Assembly (NCBI RefSeq): GCF_029318685.1
Contig: NZ_CP119677.1
Location: 2,101,001-2,165,000, forward strand
From: Ruminiclostridium papyrosolvens DSM 2782
GTDB lineage: Bacteria > Bacillota > Clostridia > Acetivibrionales > DSM-1351
DNA length: 64,000 nucleotides
Reading direction: 5' to 3'
Shown: one piece after another, positions 1-7,447 of the stretch
Layout of the letters: every line of letters begins with the position of its first letter
How positions within the stretch are numbered: the stretch's first letter is position 1
The notes under the pieces: model-generated
The model's input: the letters and a program-made list of their open reading frames with translations, nothing else
What the model was told of the DNA's origin: nothing
The model's database searches: none
Made by a program: the position numbers and the translations under genes

Positions 1-97
1 ACTCGAAGGCGATATTGTACATTTAGGTGTGGAGTTGAGTACTATTCAGAATCAGGAGTGGTGGCAAAGCTACATGGAGTCAATGCGAAAAAAATAA
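1..97 (+). CDS. C-terminal end of an unidentified protein (partial)
   Basis: The window opens inside an open frame that begins at base 2 and stops at TAA 95-97, giving 31 residues with a Trp-Trp pair and a basic Arg-Lys-Lys end. An SD site and the next gene follow within 25 bases, so it may be co-transcribed with the phosphoribosyltransferase. I do not recognise the family; the start lies outside the window. Confidence 0.6.
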   Translation, partial: LEGDIVHLGVELSTIQNQEWWQSYMESMRKK

Positions 98-121
98 CTA
101 AGGTCTTGTAGGAGGTTAACA

Positions 122-979
122 ATGGAAAATAATAATCTGATTAACTGGCTGTTTAAAACCAATGCTGTCAGGATATGTCCTGAAAACAAGCCGTTTTGGT
201 ATACATCATCGAAGATAGGTCCTTACTACATAAATACACATTTTCTTTATGGCAGTGAAGAAAAGGCAAACAGTCTTTTGAAAGTAATCGATGTATGCAA
301 AGAAAATAAAATGGACTGCTCGGAGATAATACTTGAACTGGCCCATAAGAATTTTGAAACTGACGAGATATTCAGAGGCCTCATAACAACTATGTGTGAG
401 TATATAAAGAGTAATATTGACATTAAAGATATAGGATATATATCAGGAGGAGAAAGAAGAGACTGGTTCTTTTCACTTATAGTAGCAGATATACTTAAAA
501 TACCTCATATAACAATATTCAAGGATTTGACGGCAGTATTGTATAAAGATGGAGTATCTTCAGAGGTAACTGACCTTGGTGGAGCAAATGTGCTTCATAT
601 TGCGGACATTATAACAGAGGCTTCCAGCTATGTGCGTGCATGGATTCCGGCTGTTAATAAACTAAAAGGCAATCTGAAATACAGTCTTGTTGTAATAGAC
701 AGATTACAGGGAGGGACCGAAAAGTTAAAGGATGCTGATGTTGAGTCCCATGCACTTATGAATGTGGATAAAGGACTTTTTGACGGTGCGCTTTCAGGTG
801 GACACATTTCATCAGAACAATACGGTTTACTGATGAAGTATCTTGATAATCCAACAGGTACAATGAAAGAGTTCTTAATAAACAATCCTGAATTTTTGGA
901 AAATTCTCTTAATGCAGATGCAAAGACTGCGCAAAGGGCACGTATTTGTATAGAAGAGGATATTTATGGTCTGAAATAA
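122..979 (+). CDS. Orotate phosphoribosyltransferase-like protein
   Basis: A 285-residue protein behind AGGAGG. The central part (about 100-200) looks like a type I phosphoribosyltransferase: a strand followed by SGGERRDW, then a PRPP-loop-like stretch HIADIITEASS near residue 160 where orotate enzymes have an acidic pair before TTG. The first acidic residue is Ala here, so the loop is degenerate. The N-terminal part with WYTSSKIGPYYINTH resembles the orotate/PRPP enzyme entry region. The family usually has about 190-210 residues; the extra length is at both ends. Likely a nucleotide-salvage or orotate enzyme in the cytoplasm, but the substrate is not proven by what I can see. Confidence 0.6.
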   Translation: MENNNLINWLFKTNAVRICPENKPFWYTSSKIGPYYINTHFLYGSEEKANSLLKVIDVCKENKMDCSEIILELAHKNFETDEIFRGLITTMCEYIKSNIDIKDIGYISGGERRDWFFSLIVADILKIPHITIFKDLTAVLYKDGVSSEVTDLGGANVLHIADIITEASSYVRAWIPAVNKLKGNLKYSLVVIDRLQGGTEKLKDADVESHALMNVDKGLFDGALSGGHISSEQYGLLMKYLDNPTGTMKEFLINNPEFLENSLNADAKTAQRARICIEEDIYGLK

Positions 980-1050
980 TTAATTACTGAATACATATAC
1001 CTTTGAAAGAATATGGAGATTCAATAACTCGAGAGGGTTGGAGTGATTTA

Positions 1051-1743
1051 ATGAAAAGGTTTGTATTTTTTGCATCCGTAATACTGGCAGCTGGTGTTGT
1101 AACATTATTATCATACAGCCACTTCGCCTTTAAGGATGCTTTTTTCTTTCTTAGGGGAGAGATTAAAATTGACAGACTAATTTGTCATGGAGATATGGAT
1201 AAAGATGGAATACCTGACAATGAGGATATCGTACAAGGAGCCAGATTAGAGATATCCAACATGACAAAGTACCAGAGTACCTACTATGAAGGTGGATATC
1301 CGCCAAAATCAGAAGGTGTATGTACTGATGTTGTGTGGAGAGCTCTAAAAAACGCAGGATACGATTTGAAGTCACATATGGATGCTGATATCTCAAAGCA
1401 TACAGATGACTATAAAAGCGGTGTAATTATACCTGACCCTAACATAGATTTCAGACGCGTAAAGAACCAGTATATATTTTTAAAAAAATTTGCTACAAAC
1501 CTTACAACAGAGGTAAAACCCTTTAACAGGAAAAACTTGTACCAGTGGCAGCCCGGTGATATAGTAATATTGAAAAACAGTGACCATGTTGCTGTTATAT
1601 CGGACAAACGCAGGAGAGATGGGGTTCCGGGTATAATACACAACTCCAGCACTTTTCCAAAGGAAGAAGACTTGCTTTTAAAATGGAGCAAAAAAGGCCG
1701 TATAATAGGACATTTCAGGTTTCCACAAAATGATTTGGAGTAA
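1051..1743 (+). CDS. DUF1287 family exported protein
   Basis: A 230-residue protein with an N-terminal membrane or signal segment (about 4-22) followed by the DUF1287 region. Visible family features are the acidic DMDKDGIPDNED stretch, a Cys in EGVCTDVVWRALKNAGYDL, and a late WQPGDIVIL then HVAVISD block, an order that recalls NlpC/P60-like cysteine peptidases (inference). ATG 1051 is preferred over an in-frame TTG at 1003 because GGAG lies 8-10 bases before it and translation then begins at the hydrophobic segment. Role unknown; probably acts outside the membrane. Confidence 0.75.
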   Translation: MKRFVFFASVILAAGVVTLLSYSHFAFKDAFFFLRGEIKIDRLICHGDMDKDGIPDNEDIVQGARLEISNMTKYQSTYYEGGYPPKSEGVCTDVVWRALKNAGYDLKSHMDADISKHTDDYKSGVIIPDPNIDFRRVKNQYIFLKKFATNLTTEVKPFNRKNLYQWQPGDIVILKNSDHVAVISDKRRRDGVPGIIHNSSTFPKEEDLLLKWSKKGRIIGHFRFPQNDLE

Positions 1744-1764
1744 ATATGGAAGAGGGGTATAGGT

Positions 1765-2241
1765 GTGGCAAATCAAAAGACAAATGTAATGAGAATTTTA
1801 GACAGTGGCAAAATTAAATATAATGTGTATACATACGACAGCAAGGGTGGAGCCATTGACGGTGTTTCAGTAGCTGAAAAAATAGGACAGCCTGTTGAAA
1901 AAGTTTTTAAGACACTTGTAACCAAAGGCAACAGTAAAAACTTTTTTGTATTTGTAATTCCCGTGAACAAGGAACTCAACCTCAAAGCTGCTGCAAAAGC
2001 AGTGGGGGAGAAGTCGGTTGAGATGATACGAGTTGATGAAATCAATAAAGTTACCGGATATATCAGGGGAGGCTGCTCTCCTATTGGTATGAAAAAGGAT
2101 TATAAAACAGTAATTGACAGTACTTGTGAGAATCTGGATACATTTATTTTCAGCGCCGGCAAAATCGGTTTTCAGGTTGAGGTAAGCCCTAAGGAGCTAA
2201 TTGAACTTATTAAAGCAGATGTAGATATGATAGCCGAATAG
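1765..2241 (+). CDS. ybaK: YbaK/EbsC-family aminoacyl-tRNA deacylase (Cys-tRNA(Pro) deacylase)
   Basis: A 158-residue, full-length YbaK/EbsC domain. YbaK proteins hydrolyse Cys-tRNA(Pro) made in error by prolyl-tRNA synthetase. The catalytic/fold signatures visible are VFKTLVTKG near residue 46 with the conserved Lys, ELNLKAAAKAVGEKSVEM, and the glycine-rich YIRGGCSPIGMKK. The start is GTG 1765 after GAGGGG. It sits 21 bases after the DUF1287 gene and 12 bases before the next small gene, so the three are probably one transcript. Confidence 0.9.
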   Translation: MANQKTNVMRILDSGKIKYNVYTYDSKGGAIDGVSVAEKIGQPVEKVFKTLVTKGNSKNFFVFVIPVNKELNLKAAAKAVGEKSVEMIRVDEINKVTGYIRGGCSPIGMKKDYKTVIDSTCENLDTFIFSAGKIGFQVEVSPKELIELIKADVDMIAE

Positions 2242-2253
2242 AAGGAGATTATT

Positions 2254-2529
2254 ATGGATTTAAATACAGTAATAGCAATTTTAGCAGTACTATTATCAGT
2301 TTACCTTACCATTGAGTTAGTACTTAAATATCGGATAAAGAAGGAGCAAATTAAAGCTGATGTACTGGTTCGTACTGAGGAGGTAAAGGCTAAAAATCAG
2401 CTGGAAATTGAAAAACTCATTCATCAGGATAACATTGTAAAAGAAGCTTATACACACGATGACAAACATGACATAAATAATGACGAAAAACAGAATGGTC
2501 ATAGAAGTCGTATAAATGACAGATTCTAG
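2254..2529 (+). CDS. Small single-pass membrane protein with coiled-coil tail
   Basis: A 91-residue protein after GAAGGAG. Residues about 4-24 form one hydrophobic segment; 28-65 are rich in Lys, Glu, Ile and Val with heptad-like spacing, and the tail is His/Asp/Asn rich. I do not recognise a family. The architecture suggests a membrane-anchored cytoplasmic coiled coil. It closes the ybaK group. Confidence 0.6.
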   Translation: MDLNTVIAILAVLLSVYLTIELVLKYRIKKEQIKADVLVRTEEVKAKNQLEIEKLIHQDNIVKEAYTHDDKHDINNDEKQNGHRSRINDRF

Positions 2530-2560
2530 CTTTGAATAGAATTAGATGTAAAAATTAATG

Positions 2561-2587
2561 TTTACAATTCTATACAATTATTATAAT
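2561..2587 (+). promoter_or_regulatory. Candidate sigma-A promoter for the beta-propeller gene
   Basis: TTTACA (2561-2566) and TATAAT (2582-2587) are separated by 15 bases, shorter than ideal, about 34 bases before the start codon. Confidence 0.4.
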
Positions 2588-2620
2588 ATATACCTATAAT
2601 AATTTATTAGGAGGGTATAT

Positions 2621-4462
2621 ATGAAAAGACATCTTGTAATTCTCTTGGTGATGTGTATGCTCTTTACCAGTTGTTTTTCTATGCTGGTAATCCAAGCAGA
2701 GGGTTTTGAGGATCTTCCTGCACCTCAGGACCGCTATTTGTGGTCAATAACGGCAAATGACAACGGATTGTTTGCGGCTGTTGGAGACTATGGTATAGTT
2801 AGGTTGACAGAAAATGGAAAAGATTGGAAGGACATTCAACTTCCTACCGATTCTTTGCTGAATTCGGTTGCAAGCAAAGGAAGTCAGTTTGTAGCAGTTG
2901 GTGATTTCGGTGCGATTTATACTTCAGAAAAAGGTTATGATTGGAAAGAGGTTATGCCTCCAAAGTATGATTACAATCTTACTTCTGTAGTATCCAACGG
3001 AGATGTTTTCGTTGCAGTAGGAAGCGACGGAACTATTTATTACTCAAAAGACGGGTATAGCTGGGTGAAGGTTGGAAAAATATACACGTCCTACAAAGAT
3101 ATTATCCCAAACATAAAAAAAATCATATGGAACGGTAGTGTATTTTATGGTTTAACTGATGTTGGGACAAGCCTTATATCAGAAAATGGTATTGACTGGA
3201 AAGAGCAAAAAATTAGTTTTCCATCTGAGACTAAATATGGTTTGTCATTAAAAAATGTAACTTGGGGTAATGACAAGTTTGTTGCCGTAGGTGAAAAGGG
3301 TACAATCGAAGTATCATATGATGGTGTTAACTACAAACCGGTATTTAAGGACGAAAAAGCATCCTTTAGAAATGTAATTTGGAGCGAGTCTGAAAAAGGT
3401 TTCTATGCAACAGGAACCCGTGGACTCATTAGTTTCTCAAAAGATGGTTATGCATGGGACAGAATAACAAAGGAAAATATGTCTCACTACGCAATAGAGG
3501 ATATTGGTATATACAAAGATATTATTATTGGTATCGGCGGAGGCGGATTATTAGCCAGAATTACATATCTGGATCACTCAGTAGAAGTTTTTAACGCAGG
3601 GGCAGATGATGGTTTTCAGCTTTATGACGTTACCTATGACGGAAAAACCTTAGTTGCCGTAGGCACTGACGGAAGAGTTAGAAGATCAACCGATGGTGGC
3701 TTAACATGGTCATATTTTAACCTTACAACAATAGATGACCTTGTTGATATTGATTGCAACGACAGAGCTTTTGTAGCAGTTGGACCCGGTGGTACACTCA
3801 TAAGGTCTACTGACGGAGGGAAAAACTGGTATGAACCTGTAAAAGGCTATGGAAATGATTTTGAAGGTGTTACATATTCAAATGGAAAATTTATAGCTGT
3901 AGGAAGTAACGGAATTATCCTTATATCCGGTAATTCGGGTGCTGATTGGGACGACAGTGTTGTTTCACCGCCGGTATATTTGAACAAGGGTGAGTACAAT
4001 GGCAGAATATATGTTGTAGTAGGAAATGGCGGTAAAATATTTACTTCTACGGATGGAAAAGAATGGACTGAACAAAAATCAGGAACCACTAAAAACCTGA
4101 CAAGTGTTGTTTGGGATGGAAGTAAATTTATAGCTGTAGGCCTTAATGGTACAATACTTACTTCACCTGATGGCATAAATTGGTCATCTTCAGTTTCAGG
4201 CTTCAAGGCTAATTTTACCGATATTACTACAACTAATAATACACCGATTAGTGGCGGATATAAAATTATTGCAACAGCTGCTTCCGGTAAGACTTATGGT
4301 TCTAATGACGGGAAAAATTGGTTCCCCGTAGCATCACAGGTTTCAACCAATCTGAATGGAACAGTGTGGTGCAACGGTAAATACGTTTCAGTAGGATGTT
4401 TTGAATGTATTACCATATCCAAGAATGGTTCAATTTGGACTCAGGTTCTTGGACATTATTAA
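2621..4462 (+). CDS. Secreted YCF48/BNR-like beta-propeller protein
   Basis: A 613-residue exported protein. Residues 1-27 are a signal peptide; FTSC at 15-18 is a marginal lipobox, so a lipoprotein is possible. The rest is about a dozen repeats of roughly 40-45 residues, each with the core FVAVGxxGTIxxSxDGxxW, typical of Ycf48/photosystem-assembly-like or BNR/sialidase-type propellers. In bacteria these are often surface adhesion, stress or binding proteins; no catalytic residue set can be assigned. Its own promoter and a strong terminator make it monocistronic. Confidence 0.75.
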   Translation: MKRHLVILLVMCMLFTSCFSMLVIQAEGFEDLPAPQDRYLWSITANDNGLFAAVGDYGIVRLTENGKDWKDIQLPTDSLLNSVASKGSQFVAVGDFGAIYTSEKGYDWKEVMPPKYDYNLTSVVSNGDVFVAVGSDGTIYYSKDGYSWVKVGKIYTSYKDIIPNIKKIIWNGSVFYGLTDVGTSLISENGIDWKEQKISFPSETKYGLSLKNVTWGNDKFVAVGEKGTIEVSYDGVNYKPVFKDEKASFRNVIWSESEKGFYATGTRGLISFSKDGYAWDRITKENMSHYAIEDIGIYKDIIIGIGGGGLLARITYLDHSVEVFNAGADDGFQLYDVTYDGKTLVAVGTDGRVRRSTDGGLTWSYFNLTTIDDLVDIDCNDRAFVAVGPGGTLIRSTDGGKNWYEPVKGYGNDFEGVTYSNGKFIAVGSNGIILISGNSGADWDDSVVSPPVYLNKGEYNGRIYVVVGNGGKIFTSTDGKEWTEQKSGTTKNLTSVVWDGSKFIAVGLNGTILTSPDGINWSSSVSGFKANFTDITTTNNTPISGGYKIIATAASGKTYGSNDGKNWFPVASQVSTNLNGTVWCNGKYVSVGCFECITISKNGSIWTQVLGHY

Positions 4463-4482
4463 GAATTGGTTAAGTCTTTATG

Positions 4483-4510
4483 AAGGCCGACGGCGTAAGC
4501 TGTCGGCCTT
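4483..4510. terminator. Shared terminator between converging genes
   Basis: AAGGCCGAC and GTCGGCCTT form a 9-base-pair stem extended to 12 by inner pairs, closed by a GTAA tetraloop. U-tracts on both sides are weak. The minus-strand gene splB ends inside the right arm. Confidence 0.65.
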
Positions 4511-5528
4511 ATATAATATATTTTATGGTACCTTCTCCAAAGATTTGATTTATCTCCTTTGTAAAAAATTCTTTAACTTCAGCAATTGCTTCCTTAGGAT
4601 ACACATATTTACCATAACCGAATTGTCCAAACTTAAATTTACGGTTTTCGTTTATCATATCCAGAGTAGTATCAGGGAATATTTCTAAAATCTTATTTTT
4701 AGCTCTTTCTGTATATCTGTGTGTTATAATCTCGAAACTTGCATTCTTTGCGGTATCATCATCAAGAGTATTTCTAAGTTTTATTAATAGGTTCTTATAG
4801 TCCTCTTTCCACCCTTCATAGATAAATACCGGCGCAATTAAAAATCCTATGGGATACCCTGCCTTAGCTACTTTTCCCACTGCTTCTATACGTTTCTCTG
4901 CAGAAGCTGTTTTGTGTTCGTAGGTACTTATAATATTATTAGTATTTAGACTAAACCGTATTTCAGTATGTTTATTATGCTCGAGGTCAAGAAGACTGTC
5001 TATGTCGGTAAACTTGGTTACAAACCTGAAACGCGCATTTTTTTGGTTTGCAAAAAAGTTTATACAGGTCTTTAAAGCTCCGGTATATGGTTCAACGGGT
5101 ATAGGATCGGAGGTGGCAGCCCCTTCAAATATAGTGCTTTCGGGAAGTCTTTCCTGAATATATTTATCTGCACGATTTAAAATGTCATCAATGTTTACAT
5201 AAACTCTAACAAAAGGCTTATCACCTAATTGTGTATTGAGATAACAGTATTCACATTGGCCGACACAGCCGCTTACAAGGGGAAGCTGATAATGTGCAGA
5301 AGGCTTACAGCTCTGGAAAGAAAGGCTTTTTTTTACGCCTATTACAAGGGTTTGCTTTCCATGCTTGTAAAGTGAACTGAAATCCTCTCCGGGAATACAT
5401 GACTTTACTCTGTTTAACGCACATTGATTAATCTCAATGCCTGAAGAACTGAAATGACTATACAGGCTTCTGCCAAGTTCATAATCCAGAGTGCCTGTTT
5501 CAAAAATTACTCTTTGGGGTTTAAACAT
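4509..5528 (-). CDS. splB: Spore photoproduct lyase
   Basis: A 339-residue radical SAM enzyme. SPL repairs 5-thyminyl-5,6-dihydrothymine in spore DNA at germination using SAM and a 4Fe-4S cluster. The cluster motif CVGQCEYC (C88, C92, C95) has the CxxxCxxC spacing of the family and is followed by YLNTQ; RFVTKFTD, RFSLNTN, GFLIAPVFIYEGW and the ITHRYT block match the SPL barrel. Length equals the usual 340. The gene indicates a sporulating host. Its SD, GAGGA, lies inside the 3' arm of the upstream terminator hairpin (see findings). Confidence 0.93.
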   Translation of the reverse strand: MFKPQRVIFETGTLDYELGRSLYSHFSSSGIEINQCALNRVKSCIPGEDFSSLYKHGKQTLVIGVKKSLSFQSCKPSAHYQLPLVSGCVGQCEYCYLNTQLGDKPFVRVYVNIDDILNRADKYIQERLPESTIFEGAATSDPIPVEPYTGALKTCINFFANQKNARFRFVTKFTDIDSLLDLEHNKHTEIRFSLNTNNIISTYEHKTASAEKRIEAVGKVAKAGYPIGFLIAPVFIYEGWKEDYKNLLIKLRNTLDDDTAKNASFEIITHRYTERAKNKILEIFPDTTLDMINENRKFKFGQFGYGKYVYPKEAIAEVKEFFTKEINQIFGEGTIKYII

Positions 5529-5533
5529 AAAAA

Positions 5534-5569
5534 ATCCTCACACGCTTGTTTTTATTATTGTGTGAGGAT
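5534..5569 (-). terminator. Terminator after the YibE/F gene, overlapping the splB SD
   Basis: On the minus strand ATCCTCACAC and GTGTGAGGAT form a perfect 10-base-pair stem with a 16-base loop, followed by six Us. The splB ATG begins directly after the U-run, and GAGGA in the 3' arm is the only SD for splB. Confidence 0.75.
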
Positions 5570-5594
5570 GTCTATTTTATTATTCATTTTTATA

Positions 5595-6845
5595 TTATTT
5601 CCAGCCGTCATTGTAGTCAACATTTTCAGTGGATTTTGTCATATCAAAGTCGGAAGTATCTGCCGGTGGGAGTTTAACTCTTTCAGAATACAGGTACCCG
5701 CAAACAAGGGAGGTCAGAGGCATTGTAAAAAGAATACCTATACTTCCTACCAACGATTGAAGAATTTCCACGACTATCATTTCCTTGTTAAGCAGCTCTA
5801 AAAGTGAGCTGTTATATGAAACCAAAAGCAAAACAACGGACAGGGAACTGCCGATATAAGCAAGTATAAGTGTGTTGGCCATTGTTCCCATTATATCCTT
5901 TCCAATAGCTATTCCAGATTTGACCAGAAGACTGAAGGGAGTATACTCCAGTTTTTCCTGCATTTCAGCAAGTGAAGCTGCAATAGACATCGATACATCC
6001 ATTATGGCTCCGATTGCTCCTATAAGGATTGAGGCAAATATTATTGCTTTTAAATCAATGGGGTGGTTTGGATTAATACGCAACAGATAGAGGGATTCCT
6101 CGCTGACAAAGCCTGTGAGCTTTAAGACCTTGTCCATAATTGTAATTAAAATTCCGGATACGAGGACACCTACCATACAACCAATACCAGCTGCAAGACT
6201 TTTCTTGCTGGGGCCGTATACTATAAGTAAAGTCATACAGATTATAAACAGGCAGGTTATTATTGACCAGATATAAATATTGAAGCCCTGTAATACTGCG
6301 GGGACAAATACTGCAAATATGGCTGCGAATGTAAATATAAGCGATAATATTGTATTGAAACCTTTGGATCTTCCAAATATCAGAAGCAGGACGAAAAAAG
6401 CGATTCCCAACACCAAAAGCGCATTAGTTCTATGGTATTCTGCCATGACCCAAGCGTACTCAGAATCTTTGTTGTCGAGTTTATACAGAATTACTTTATC
6501 TCCCGGTTCAATTTCTTTTTGCGAGCCGCTTGAAAATGGGTCTATAGTTTGAAGTGCATTAATCTGCTTGCCTTTGTCTTTACCGGATAAAAGTTTTGCC
6601 GAAAAAGCAATGTTCTTACCCTTGTTTGGGGTACCTCCTCCAAGATTATATTCGGTTTTACTTGTTTTAATTATTTTAATAACACTTGCACTCTGGGCTT
6701 CAACACCGTCAACACCTTTAAACATATCGAGATTGTTGGTGGTAACCCTGTATCCTATGTATAACAGTACGATGGAAATAACGATAGTAGAGATGTATAT
6801 GAGCGTTTTTTTGTTTATAAGCTTTTTAAAGTTGTGTGCTTCCAT
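5595..6845 (-). CDS. YibE/F family membrane protein
   Basis: A 416-residue integral membrane protein of the YibE/F family. One N-terminal membrane segment (about 14-32), an outside domain to about 140, then seven or so hydrophobic segments, with GPSKKSLAAGIGCMVGVL and GAIGAIMDVSMSIAASLAEM, the conserved small-residue blocks of the family. Function is not established for the family; transport has been proposed. ATG 6845 follows AAAAGGAG, only 11 bases after the DUF486 stop, so the two form an operon. Confidence 0.85.
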   Translation of the reverse strand: MEAHNFKKLINKKTLIYISTIVISIVLLYIGYRVTTNNLDMFKGVDGVEAQSASVIKIIKTSKTEYNLGGGTPNKGKNIAFSAKLLSGKDKGKQINALQTIDPFSSGSQKEIEPGDKVILYKLDNKDSEYAWVMAEYHRTNALLVLGIAFFVLLLIFGRSKGFNTILSLIFTFAAIFAVFVPAVLQGFNIYIWSIITCLFIICMTLLIVYGPSKKSLAAGIGCMVGVLVSGILITIMDKVLKLTGFVSEESLYLLRINPNHPIDLKAIIFASILIGAIGAIMDVSMSIAASLAEMQEKLEYTPFSLLVKSGIAIGKDIMGTMANTLILAYIGSSLSVVLLLVSYNSSLLELLNKEMIVVEILQSLVGSIGILFTMPLTSLVCGYLYSERVKLPPADTSDFDMTKSTENVDYNDGWK

Positions 6846-6856
6846 AAATTCTCCTT

Positions 6857-7210
6857 TTAAAACTTTTTAAAGGCAAAGAAAACTGCACCTAGAATACATA
6901 TAAAAGATAAGATATAATTGAGTTTAAAGCTTTCTTTAAGATAAAGTACTGAAAAAACACCAAATACTACAAGTGATATTACTTCTTTTATAATTTTAAG
7001 TTGAGCTGTGTCAAAATTTTTTGACGCCAGTCTGTTAGCAGGTATCATTAAACAGTATTCGAAAAATGCTATACCCCAGCTTATTAATATAATAAGGGGA
7101 AGTGAGGTTGAACTATCTTTAAATTTAAGATTGCCATACCAAGCAAATGTCATAAAAATATTTGAAACTACTAAAAGTAAAAAAGGCCAGAATTTAATAA
7201 TTGAAGACAT
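6857..7210 (-). CDS. DMT-superfamily small membrane protein (DUF486)
   Basis: A 117-residue protein with four hydrophobic segments, FAWYGNLKFK, the WGIAFFEYCLMIPANRL block and LKESFKLNYILSFICILGAVFF, as in DUF486/DMT-family proteins. Substrate unknown. First gene of a two-gene minus-strand operon with YibE/F. Confidence 0.85.
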   Translation of the reverse strand: MSSIIKFWPFLLLVVSNIFMTFAWYGNLKFKDSSTSLPLIILISWGIAFFEYCLMIPANRLASKNFDTAQLKIIKEVISLVVFGVFSVLYLKESFKLNYILSFICILGAVFFAFKKF

Positions 7211-7258
7211 ATATATAACCCCATTAATATTATGATTTATCTTGTATGCATAAATATC

Positions 7259-7286
7259 ATTATAATCTATTATACATAATTTTCAA
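7259..7286 (-). promoter_or_regulatory. Promoter of the DUF486-YibE/F operon
   Basis: On the minus strand TTGAAA (7286-7281) and TATAAT (7264-7259) are 16 bases apart, 49 bases before the DUF486 start. Confidence 0.6.
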
Positions 7287-7321
7287 CAGTCATTATTTGA
7301 CTCACTAAAATGACAATAAGA

Positions 7322-7349
7322 TTGAAAATTTTAACAAAATTAGTATAAT
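7322..7349 (+). promoter_or_regulatory. Promoter of the GGDEF/EAL gene
   Basis: TTGAAA (7322-7327) and TATAAT (7344-7349) with a 16-base spacer. It is divergent from the DUF486 promoter, 35 bases away. Confidence 0.6.
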
Positions 7350-7355
7350 GTTAGT

Positions 7356-7447
7356 ATGGTACTATATTTTACCGGAAAGTATTTTTTAAAAAATATAGAG
7401 GATAGCCAACAGCCGGGTGCTGATATATAAGGGCTTAAGGTAGTATA
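7356..7447 (+). promoter_or_regulatory. About 90-base leader of the GGDEF/EAL gene
   Basis: Between the promoter and the start lies a 16-base perfect AT palindrome (7380-7395) and a later AGCC/GGCT pairing. I looked for the conserved cores of c-di-GMP-I and -II riboswitches and did not find them. AAGG at 7437-7440 is the SD. Confidence 0.3.

Noticed and set aside
7356-7447. Possible c-di-GMP riboswitch before the GGDEF/EAL gene
   Set aside because: The conserved cores of c-di-GMP-I and -II are not seen; only AT palindromes and short pairings.
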